From contig CAYZWF010000014.1 of NCBI GenBank assembly GCA_964482135.1, positions 1-47,345 on the forward strand: a stretch of 47,345 bases of DNA. Direction: 5' to 3'. A model generated the notes under the pieces. That model saw only the letters and a list, made by a program, of their open reading frames with translations, ran no database searches and was not told the DNA's origin. Position numbers and translations under genes: made by a program. The stretch is from UBA11136 sp964482135. GTDB taxonomy: Bacteria > Pseudomonadota > Alphaproteobacteria > UBA11136. This document shows, piece by piece, positions 1 through 7,479 of this stretch. The stretch's first letter is position 1. The number at the start of each line of letters is the position of its first letter.

Positions 1-100
1 GCTGCTCGCCGCGCCTACCCGAATGAACCGATTCGCTGCCATCAAATTGATCCCTATCAACCATGACCCGCTCTAGCCCCTGGCATGGCTTGGGAAAACT
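1..100. other. Intergenic sequence at the left edge
   Basis: No coding potential is seen in this 100-base edge piece, which lies beyond the 3' end of the PpiD-like gene. It contains one copy (51-76) of a 26-base intergenic repeat found twice more in the window. The next gene to the left lies outside the window. Confidence 0.6.
51..76 (+). repeat. Dispersed 26-bp intergenic repeat, copy A
   Basis: This copy shares the core TATCAA then GA(C/A)CCGCTCTA with copies at 9922-9947 (+) and 36985-37010 (-). By hand count it matches the 9922 copy at 22 of 26 positions. It lies in non-coding sequence past the stop of the PpiD-like gene. Short motifs ending in CGCTCTA are, from memory, common between alphaproteobacterial genes. 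Function is unknown. Confidence 0.5.
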
Positions 101-1984
101 CTAGAAGGAATCATCGAGCGCCCGTTTGTTGACGGAAATCTTGTAGTGCTGTCTTAACTGATAGGCGAACTGGTTGATCAGGTCACTGCCCATGGAGCCC
201 ATGAGAGAGTCCTGCATTTGCTGGCTTTCCTCATCATTGGTGGCGGTGTCGCCGGCCTCGATGCTGGCGACCCGGGCGACGACGTATCCATCATCGGTTT
301 CCGCCATGCCCACATGGCCGACCCCGGAGGCGAAGATTTCCTGCGTCAGCTCGGGCGGGATGGTAGTGGTGCCTTCACGGGTAAAGGGCTCCGAGGTTTC
401 CACTTCCAGGCCCAGATCCCCGGCCACCGTGGCGATATCACCGCCGGCCTTAACCTTGTCGGCGATGAGGCTGGCCTGTGCCTTGGCGCTCTGTTTCTGC
501 TGTTCCATGCGCCAGGTGTCCACCACCTTGTCACGGGCCTTCGCTAGGGGCATCAGGCCAGGCGGCGTGACCTTGTCCACGCGCAGAACGTAAAAGCCGT
601 CCTCCTCGGTTTCCACAAGGTCGGCCTGTTCGCCTTCGGGCGTCTTGAATACGTTGTTTGTGAATTTCTCGCCCGGCAGATCGGCAATGGCTTCGCCCTC
701 GGCGTTCTTTGCGGTGGCGTCGATGGCCTCCAGACGCGTCACCTTGAGATTGAGGCTATCAGCCACCGTCTCCAGCGAGGCGCCGCCGGCAAATTCGTCT
801 TCCACCTGCTTGATGATCTCATAGAGGGCGTCCAGCGCTTCCTCGGCGGCAAGCTCCTCCCTGATCTCCTCCTTGACCTCATCGAAAGAGCGGATGTTTT
901 CCTCCTCGATGCCGGTGACGTGGATAATATGCCAGCCGAAGGGGGTTTTCAGAGGGGCGCTGACGGCTCCTTTTTCCATGGCAAAGACATCCTCGACGAT
1001 TTCATCGGGCAGGTCTTCGCGCAGGTTCCAGCCGAGATTAAGGGTTTGCGCCTCTCTTCCCGTGATCTCCCCGGCCATGTCGAGGAAGTCACGGCCCTTG
1101 TTCTCATCCTTGGCCAGGGTTTCGGCGGCGCGTTTGATGTCTTCCTCGTTCTCGAGATGAATCTGCTCGAGACGCCGCCGCCGCGGGGTGGAATAGCCGT
1201 CGATGCGGTCTTCATAGGTTTGCGTCAAGACCTCATCGGAAATGGAAATCTTGTCCGCCAGGTCCTTGGCCGCAAGATTGATCATGGTTACCGAGCGGTA
1301 TTCGGGGGACTGAAAGCTCGCCGGGTGTTCCTCGTAATAGGCCCGGACCAGCGCCTCTTCGGGGGAATCGAAACCGGGGATGTCCTCGGCCTTGATGAGA
1401 ATCCGGTCAACGGCCCGCTTTTCCCAGCGGTAAATGGTCAGCGGCTTGAGCATGGTCTCGGGCAGCGCGACGCCAATCTCGATGGAATCGATAAGCTGTA
1501 TGCGCGACAGTTCGCGGCGCAGCGAGGTGACGTAGGATTCCTCGCTATAGCCGTTCTCGATCAGGTTGCGCCGGAACAGAAATTCGCTGAATCTGTTGTC
1601 CTCGTCCTTGAATTCCTTGGTGCTGAGAATTCTGTCCCGCACCAACTCGTTACTGACCGACAACCCCAGGTCAGCCGCGGCGGCATCAAACAGAGAGCGT
1701 TCAATCAAATTATCCAGGGTGCCGTCCACCAGCCCCATGCCGCGCAGTTGCTCGTCGGTCAATTCCATACCGATGGCCTTGCTCAGCCCCTGAACCTGAC
1801 GATTGAGCTGGGTGCTGAATTCTCTTGCGCGGATTTCTATATCGCCGACGCTGGCGATGACCACGTCCTGGCCGGGGCCACGGAAAATATCGCCTATTCC
1901 CCAAACAGCGAAGCTGAGGACGAGAATGGCGAAAAGAATTTTGACAACCCAGGAACTGGCTTTGTTGCGGAGTATGGCGAGCAT
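101..1984 (-). CDS. ppiD: Membrane-anchored peptidyl-prolyl isomerase, PpiD/SurA-like foldase
   Basis: This 627-residue protein has the PpiD plan: a short cytoplasmic N-terminus, one membrane helix (about residues 13-33), a SurA-N-like helical chaperone region, a parvulin (PPIC-type) rotamase domain at about 265-355 with the typical FGWHIIHV end, and a long second chaperone-like region. It would act at the periplasmic face of the inner membrane on proteins leaving the Sec translocon. The length agrees with the PpiD family. The ATG at 1984 places the helix at the N-terminus. It is divergent from tpiA, with about 280 bases between the start codons. The family call is firm; the exact gene name is by analogy to E. 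coli PpiD. Confidence 0.88.
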   Translation of the reverse strand: MLAILRNKASSWVVKILFAILVLSFAVWGIGDIFRGPGQDVVIASVGDIEIRAREFSTQLNRQVQGLSKAIGMELTDEQLRGMGLVDGTLDNLIERSLFDAAAADLGLSVSNELVRDRILSTKEFKDEDNRFSEFLFRRNLIENGYSEESYVTSLRRELSRIQLIDSIEIGVALPETMLKPLTIYRWEKRAVDRILIKAEDIPGFDSPEEALVRAYYEEHPASFQSPEYRSVTMINLAAKDLADKISISDEVLTQTYEDRIDGYSTPRRRRLEQIHLENEEDIKRAAETLAKDENKGRDFLDMAGEITGREAQTLNLGWNLREDLPDEIVEDVFAMEKGAVSAPLKTPFGWHIIHVTGIEEENIRSFDEVKEEIREELAAEEALDALYEIIKQVEDEFAGGASLETVADSLNLKVTRLEAIDATAKNAEGEAIADLPGEKFTNNVFKTPEGEQADLVETEEDGFYVLRVDKVTPPGLMPLAKARDKVVDTWRMEQQKQSAKAQASLIADKVKAGGDIATVAGDLGLEVETSEPFTREGTTTIPPELTQEIFASGVGHVGMAETDDGYVVARVASIEAGDTATNDEESQQMQDSLMGSMGSDLINQFAYQLRQHYKISVNKRALDDSF

Positions 1985-2176
1985 AGGCGGACACTTATCT
2001 CAAATGTTGTGGCGGGAATTACGTTCTGTTTGCAGAACGGCCCCGTAAAGGTCAAGACCTTGAGGCGAGAACCTTAAAAACGGGCGGCATCATAGAAGTG
2101 ACGGCAGGCCCCCGCAACAGGCGATTAATCCGGATTCCCGATGCCCGCCAGATAGCTTAGGTGGCAACACTCCCAC

Positions 2177-2203
2177 CCTCATGCTAAGAGCATGGTAATG
2201 AGG
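2177..2203. repeat. Small overlapping inverted repeats upstream of tpiA
   Basis: CATGCT and AGCATG (2180-2194, 3-base loop) form a perfect short hairpin. CCTCAT (2177-2182) and ATGAGG (2198-2203) form an alternative outer pairing. The site lies between the divergent ppiD and tpiA genes, about 60 bases before the tpiA start, so an operator or leader structure is possible but unproven. I see no clear -35/-10 pair. Confidence 0.3.
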
Positions 2204-2264
2204 CGGTAACGCGGCCTGAGTTTCATTGCCGCATAGTGACGCAAGCGGGAAAGGAGTTGGGGTA

Positions 2265-3032
2265 ATGGAAGAAAGACGGCTCCTGATCGCCGGAAACTGG
2301 AAGATGCACGGGCTGCACCGGGAAGGGGTGGCGCTGGCGGCCGCAGTGGCGGAGAAGGCCGCCTCCCACCAGTCGGCTCATGGCATTCTTCATCTTGATC
2401 TTCTTGTCTGTCCCCCGGCCACCCTGTTGCGCGAGATTTCCGAGACCCTGGCCGAAAGCGTTATCGCCGTGGGCGGCCAGGACTGCCACGCGCTGGAAAG
2501 CGGCGCCCATACCGGCGATGTGAGCGCCGCCATGCTCAAGGATGCGGGCTGTTCCCATGTGATCGTCGGTCATTCCGAGCGCCGCGCCGATCATGGTGAA
2601 AGCAGCGACCAGGTCAGGGCCAAAGCCACCGCCGCCCATGCCTGTGGCTTGACCGCCGTCATCTGTATTGGCGAAACCCGGGAACAACGCGACCGCGGCG
2701 AGGCCATGGATATTGTCGGCTCGCAGTTGGCGGGCTCGCTTCCCGACGGGGCGAGTGCGGAGAATACGGTAATCGCCTACGAGCCGGTCTGGGCCATCGG
2801 CACCGGGCTGGTGGCGACGGTGGCGGATGTGGCCGAAATCCATGCCGGGGTCCGCGCCGGTCTGGCCAGGGCGCTCTCCGATTCCGACGCCATGCGTATT
2901 CTCTACGGTGGTTCGGTGAAACCGGGAAATGCGGCGGAACTGATGGAACTGGAAGATGTGGACGGAGCCCTGATCGGCGGCGCCAGCCTCGAGGCGGAAG
3001 ATTTCTGGGCCATCGCCGAAACCTGTCTCTAG
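2265..3032 (+). CDS. tpiA: Triosephosphate isomerase
   Basis: This enzyme interconverts dihydroxyacetone phosphate and glyceraldehyde-3-phosphate in glycolysis and gluconeogenesis. The 255-residue TIM barrel has every family landmark: the N-terminal GNWKM (Asn11, Lys13), the catalytic His in VGHSERR, the catalytic Glu in YEPVWAIGTG, and the phosphate-binding loop LYGGSVKP. I place the start at the ATG at 2265 because AAGGAG lies 8 bases upstream (2251-2256) and this start gives the standard N-terminus; an upstream in-frame extension to 2226 adds only non-conserved residues. It heads a run of plus-strand central-metabolism genes. Confidence 0.97.
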   Translation: MEERRLLIAGNWKMHGLHREGVALAAAVAEKAASHQSAHGILHLDLLVCPPATLLREISETLAESVIAVGGQDCHALESGAHTGDVSAAMLKDAGCSHVIVGHSERRADHGESSDQVRAKATAAHACGLTAVICIGETREQRDRGEAMDIVGSQLAGSLPDGASAENTVIAYEPVWAIGTGLVATVADVAEIHAGVRAGLARALSDSDAMRILYGGSVKPGNAAELMELEDVDGALIGGASLEAEDFWAIAETCL

Positions 3033-3095
3033 ATTTTGTGGTTTCGGGCCAGGAACGGGAATTGCCTGAGATAGACAGGGAATGGAAAAGTGTCT

Positions 3096-3126
3096 GGCTT
3101 TAATGGACGTTAGCCATTAAAAAGCC
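3096..3126. other. Hairpin in the tpiA-secG intergenic region
   Basis: An 8-bp perfect stem (3099-3106 with 3114-3121, 7-base loop) is extended by GGC/GCC pairing across an AA bulge. No T-run follows on the plus strand, so it is not a textbook terminator. It lies 55 bases before the secG start and could be an mRNA processing or attenuating structure. Confidence 0.4.
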
Positions 3127-3180
3127 CCCAACGAAATTCATACCGGTTACAATTACACTCGCAACCAAAGGCTCATCCCC

Positions 3181-3570
3181 ATGACCACGATTCTCCTCAT
3201 GATTCATCTTTTGCTGGCGCTCGCTTTGGTGGGGGTTGTCCTCATCCAGCGTAGCGAAGGCGGAGGTTTGGGCATCGGCGGCGGCGGTGGCGGCATGGGC
3301 GGATTGATGTCGGGGCGCGGCACGGCCAACCTCCTGACCCGGACCACGGCTATTCTCGCCGCCTGTTTCATGGCATCGAGCATGCTTCTGGCTTATATGA
3401 GCGCCCAAGCCGTAGCCCCGGAATCCATCCTCGAAGAGCTCGACAAATCGGCCGAGGAGGGAGAGTTCACGGACCTTCAGACGGAACTTCCCATGGGTGA
3501 AACGGAAACAATGCCGGAATCGGCAACCGAATCGGAAACCGAAACGCCCAGCGTTCCCGTGGATCAGTAA
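3181..3570 (+). CDS. secG: Preprotein translocase subunit SecG
   Basis: SecG is the small, non-essential subunit of the SecYEG channel and aids SecA-driven export. The 129-residue product has the family form: an N-terminal membrane helix (about 2-22) ending in VVLIQRSEGGGLG, a glycine-rich loop, the sequence GRGTANLLTRTTAILA, and a second helix (about 56-75). An acidic, Thr/Pro-rich cytoplasmic tail follows and is longer than in E. coli, as is usual in alphaproteobacteria. The position between tpiA and pyrG is a common alphaproteobacterial order. The ATG at 3181 lacks a strong Shine-Dalgarno sequence. Confidence 0.95.
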   Translation: MTTILLMIHLLLALALVGVVLIQRSEGGGLGIGGGGGGMGGLMSGRGTANLLTRTTAILAACFMASSMLLAYMSAQAVAPESILEELDKSAEEGEFTDLQTELPMGETETMPESATESETETPSVPVDQ

Positions 3571-3647
3571 AAAATGTGCATTTTTCCATGCCTTCACCGC
3601 TTCTTTTCCTTGGGGCGGGGATGGAACCTGTTGTAGATTGTCGGTCC

Positions 3648-5276
3648 ATGACGCGGTTCATTTTCATCACTGGCGGCGTGGTCTCCTCATTAGGAAAAGG
3701 TCTCTCCTCCGCGGCTCTGGGCGCGGTGCTCCAGTCACGCGGCTTCAAGGTGCGCCTGCGCAAGCTCGATCCCTATCTCAATGTAGACCCCGGCACCATG
3801 AGCCCCTACCAGCATGGCGAGGTCTATGTGACCGATGACGGGGCCGAGACCGATCTCGATCTCGGCCATTACGAACGCTATACCGGCGTTCCCTCACGCC
3901 AGAGCGACAACGTCACCTCGGGGCGTATTTATTCCGACGTCATCGCGCGCGAACGGCGCGGCGATTACCTGGGCGCCACCATCCAGGTCATTCCCCACGT
4001 CACCGACGCCATCCAGGATTTCATCAAGGCCGATCTCGACGGCGAGGACTTCGTGTTATGCGAGATCGGCGGCACGGTGGGCGATATCGAAAGCCTGCCT
4101 TTCCTTGAGGCCATCCGCCAGCTGCGCAACGAGCTGGGACCGGAGCGCACCCTGTTTGCCCACCTCACCCTGGTGCCCTATATCCCATCGGCGGGCGAGC
4201 TCAAGACCAAGCCAACCCAGCATTCGGTGAAGGAACTTCTTTCGGTGGGGATTCAGCCCGATATTCTCATGTGCCGCTGCGACCGCGAGATTCCCGACGA
4301 AGCCCGGCGCAAGATCGGCCTCTTCTGCAACATCGCCGAGGAAGACGTGATCGCGGCGCTCGACGTGGACACCATCTATCAGGTGCCGGTGAGCTATTCG
4401 GAACAGGGGTTCGACGAAAGAGTGTGCAGCTATTTCGGCCTTGACCAGGGAGGCAGCGCGGACCTCACCCGCTGGAAAGAGATCGTCCACCGCATCCGTG
4501 AACCCGAAGGCGAGGTGACCATCGCCGTTGTCGGTAAATATACCGACCTTCTCGATTCCTATAAATCCCTGGCCGAATCTCTTACCCATGGCGGCATCGC
4601 CAACAACGTGAGGGTCCATCTCGAATGGATCGATTCGGAAATCTTCGAGAGCGAGGATACGGTGCACCATCTCGAAGGGGTGGACGGCATTCTCGTGCCC
4701 GGCGGTTTCGGGGAGCGCGGCGCCGAAGGCAAGATTCAGGCCGCCGGTTTCGCCCGCGAACGCAACATCCCCTATTTCGGCATCTGTTTCGGCATGCAGA
4801 TGGCGGTGGTGGAGGCGGCGCGCAGCCTGGCCGGGGTCAAGGATGCCGGTTCCACCGAATTCGGCGACTGCAAGGAACCGGTGGTGGGTCTGATGACCGA
4901 ATGGCTCAAGGGCGAAATGCTGGAAAAACGCAAGACCGACGGTAATCTCGGCGGCACCATGCGGCTCGGCGCCTATGAATGCGCCCTGCGCAAAAAGAGC
5001 CAGGTCCAGGGTATTTACGGCGAAAACACCATCTTCGAACGCCACCGCCACCGCTATGAAGTGAATATCGAATACAAGGAGCGTCTGGAAAAGGCGGGGC
5101 TGGTCTTTTCCGGTATGTCGCCCGACGGGGTATTGCCGGAAATCGTGGAAATTCCCGGTCACCCCTGGTTCATCGGCGTCCAGTTCCACCCCGAACTGAA
5201 ATCCAAGCCCTTCGATCCGCACCCGCTGTTTACCTCGTTTATCGAGGCTGCGGTGCATCAGTCACGTCTGGTATAG
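3648..5276 (+). CDS. pyrG: CTP synthase (glutamine-hydrolysing)
   Basis: PyrG aminates UTP to CTP using glutamine and ATP, the last step of pyrimidine nucleotide synthesis. The 542-residue protein begins with MTRFIFITGGVVSSLGKG, the synthetase P-loop. It carries a class I glutamine amidotransferase domain at the C-terminus, with the nucleophile Cys in FGICFGMQ and the His/Glu pair in QFHPELKS. I choose the ATG at 3648 because conservation begins there; an in-frame extension to 3576 has no family resemblance. The length matches E. coli PyrG (545). The kdsA ribosome-binding site overlaps its stop codon, so the two are probably co-translated. Confidence 0.97.
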   Translation: MTRFIFITGGVVSSLGKGLSSAALGAVLQSRGFKVRLRKLDPYLNVDPGTMSPYQHGEVYVTDDGAETDLDLGHYERYTGVPSRQSDNVTSGRIYSDVIARERRGDYLGATIQVIPHVTDAIQDFIKADLDGEDFVLCEIGGTVGDIESLPFLEAIRQLRNELGPERTLFAHLTLVPYIPSAGELKTKPTQHSVKELLSVGIQPDILMCRCDREIPDEARRKIGLFCNIAEEDVIAALDVDTIYQVPVSYSEQGFDERVCSYFGLDQGGSADLTRWKEIVHRIREPEGEVTIAVVGKYTDLLDSYKSLAESLTHGGIANNVRVHLEWIDSEIFESEDTVHHLEGVDGILVPGGFGERGAEGKIQAAGFARERNIPYFGICFGMQMAVVEAARSLAGVKDAGSTEFGDCKEPVVGLMTEWLKGEMLEKRKTDGNLGGTMRLGAYECALRKKSQVQGIYGENTIFERHRHRYEVNIEYKERLEKAGLVFSGMSPDGVLPEIVEIPGHPWFIGVQFHPELKSKPFDPHPLFTSFIEAAVHQSRLV

Positions 5277-5285
5277 GAGGCGGGC

Positions 5286-6143
5286 ATGACAGAGAAACGC
5301 ACAGAGCAACACCAGGTACATATCGGCAATCTGACCCTGGGCAATGACCTGCCGCTGGCGTTAATTGCCGGCCCCTGTGTCCTCGAAAGCCGCGACCACG
5401 CCCTTGAAATGGCCGCCGGGCTTTCCGAAATCACGGCCGGGCTGGGACTCGGCCTGATCTTCAAGAGCTCCTTCGACAAGGCCAACCGCACCAGCCTTTC
5501 CGGCCTGCGCGGGGTGGGGATGGAATCCGGCCTGCAAATTCTCGCCGATATCGCCGATACCTATTCCTGTCCCGTATTGACCGATGTGCACGAGCCCGAA
5601 CAGTGCGAACCGGCGGCCCAGGCGGTGGACGTGTTGCAGATTCCGGCCTTTCTCTGCCGCCAGACCGATCTATTGGTGGCTGCGGCGGCCACGGGACGGG
5701 CCGTGAATATCAAAAAAGGACAGTTTCTAGCCCCCTGGGACATGGCCCATGCGGTGTCTAAGGTGGCGGAGTCGGGTAACCACCATATCCTGCTCACCGA
5801 ACGCGGCGCGTCCTTTGGCTATAACACGCTGGTTTCCGACATGCGGGCGCTGCCCATCATGGCGGGGCTGGGCTATCCGGTGGTGTTCGACGCCACCCAT
5901 TCGGTACAGCAACCGGGCGGGCAGGGCGGCAGCAGCGGCGGCCAGCGCGAGTTCGTGCCGGTGTTGGCGCGCTCTGCCGTATCCGTGGGCGTGGCGGCGG
6001 TCTTTCTCGAAACCCATCAGGATCCCGACCAGGCGCCTTCCGACGGCCCCAACATGGTGCCCCTGAAAGAACTGCCCGGCTTGCTGGCCACCTTGTTGGA
6101 ATTCGATACTCTCGCCAAGGCCAATCCGGTTGCCATTCCGTGA
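5286..6143 (+). CDS. kdsA: 3-deoxy-8-phosphooctulonate (KDO-8-P) synthase
   Basis: KdsA condenses phosphoenolpyruvate with arabinose-5-phosphate to form KDO-8-phosphate for the inner core of lipopolysaccharide, so the cell is a Gram-negative with KDO-type LPS. The 285-residue barrel shows IAGPCVLES near the start, FKSSFDKANRTS, TDVHEP, NIKKGQFLAPWDM, and FDATHSVQQPGG near the end, all family signatures. AGGAGG immediately before the ATG overlaps the pyrG stop. The gene sits between pyrG and eno, a common arrangement in proteobacteria. Confidence 0.96.
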   Translation: MTEKRTEQHQVHIGNLTLGNDLPLALIAGPCVLESRDHALEMAAGLSEITAGLGLGLIFKSSFDKANRTSLSGLRGVGMESGLQILADIADTYSCPVLTDVHEPEQCEPAAQAVDVLQIPAFLCRQTDLLVAAAATGRAVNIKKGQFLAPWDMAHAVSKVAESGNHHILLTERGASFGYNTLVSDMRALPIMAGLGYPVVFDATHSVQQPGGQGGSSGGQREFVPVLARSAVSVGVAAVFLETHQDPDQAPSDGPNMVPLKELPGLLATLLEFDTLAKANPVAIP

Positions 6144-6191
6144 GCCACCCCCTACATTTCCGCACCCGTCCCTAACCCAGAGAAGACACCA

Positions 6192-7466
6192 ATGAGCGCC
6201 ATTATCGACATTCACGCCCGCGAAATCCTCGACAGCCGGGGCACCCCCACCGTAGAGGTGGATGTGGACCTGGAATCCGGAGCCATGGGCCGGGCCGCGG
6301 TGCCCTCGGGCGCGTCCACCGGCGCCCATGAGGCGGCGGAACTGCGCGACGGGGATGCCAAGCGTTACGGCGGCAAGGGCGTGTTGAACGCCGTGGAATC
6401 CGTCAATGGCGAACTCCTGGATGCCCTGTCCGGGATCGAGGCCGATGATCAGGTGATGATCGACCGTCTCATGGTGGATCTCGACGGCACCGACAACAAA
6501 AGCCGCCTCGGCGCCAATGCCATTCTCGGCGTCTCCCTGGCCGTGGCCAAGGCCGCCGCCGACGAGGCCGGGCTGCCCCTCTATCGCTACGTGGGCGGGG
6601 CCAGCGCCGATACCCTGCCGGTGCCCATGATGAACATCGTCAATGGCGGCGAACATGCCGACAACCCCATTGATATCCAGGAATTCATGATCATGCCGGT
6701 GGCCGCCGACACCATCTCCGATGCCGTGCGCATGGGCTCGGAGGTGTTCCAGGCCCTCAAGGCGGGGCTGAAAAAGGAAGGCCACAGCACCAATGTGGGC
6801 GACGAGGGCGGGTTTGCCCCCAATCTGGCGAGCGCCGACGAGGCCCTGAGCTTCATCATGCAGGCCATCGAGAGCGCGGGCTACAAGCCCGGCGAGGACG
6901 TGATGCTGGCGCTTGACGCCGCTTCCACCGAATTTTACGTGGATGGCAAATACGAACTCAAGGGCGAGGGCAAGTCCCTGGATACCGGCGGCATGGTCGC
7001 CTATTACCAGGATCTGGTGTCGCGCTATCCCATTATCTCCATCGAAGACGGCATGGCCGAGGATGACTGGGACGGCTGGAAGGCGCTGACCGATGCCCTG
7101 GGCGATACGGTACAGCTGGTGGGGGATGACCTCTTTGTCACCAATCCGGCGCGGCTCGCCGATGGCATCAAACGCGGCGTCGCCAATTCCATCCTCGTCA
7201 AGGTCAACCAGATCGGCACCCTGAGTGAAACCCTGGAGGCCGTCTCCATGGCCCATAAGGCGGGCTATACCGCCGTCATGTCGCACCGTTCCGGCGAGAC
7301 CGAGGATTCCACCATCGCCGATCTGGCGGTGGCCACCAATTGCGGCCAGATCAAGACCGGCTCCCTGTCGCGCTCCGACCGGCTCGCCAAATACAACCAG
7401 CTCATCAGGCTGGAAGAACATCTCGGCCCGGCCGGACGCTATGCGGGTCGTTCCATCCTGAAATGA
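6192..7466 (+). CDS. eno: Enolase
   Basis: Enolase converts 2-phosphoglycerate to phosphoenolpyruvate in glycolysis. The 424-residue protein is of normal length. It starts with the ARE(I)LDSRGTPTVEV block and contains GASTGAHEA, the NVGDEGGFAPNL loop, the Mg-binding SIEDGMAEDDW, the catalytic Lys in SILVKVNQIGT, and the substrate-binding SHRSGETED. It also supplies phosphoenolpyruvate used by the upstream kdsA product. It ends 13 bases before the next gene, which may therefore share its transcript. Confidence 0.98.
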   Translation: MSAIIDIHAREILDSRGTPTVEVDVDLESGAMGRAAVPSGASTGAHEAAELRDGDAKRYGGKGVLNAVESVNGELLDALSGIEADDQVMIDRLMVDLDGTDNKSRLGANAILGVSLAVAKAAADEAGLPLYRYVGGASADTLPVPMMNIVNGGEHADNPIDIQEFMIMPVAADTISDAVRMGSEVFQALKAGLKKEGHSTNVGDEGGFAPNLASADEALSFIMQAIESAGYKPGEDVMLALDAASTEFYVDGKYELKGEGKSLDTGGMVAYYQDLVSRYPIISIEDGMAEDDWDGWKALTDALGDTVQLVGDDLFVTNPARLADGIKRGVANSILVKVNQIGTLSETLEAVSMAHKAGYTAVMSHRSGETEDSTIADLAVATNCGQIKTGSLSRSDRLAKYNQLIRLEEHLGPAGRYAGRSILK

Positions 7467-7479
7467 TCTCCTCACCAAA

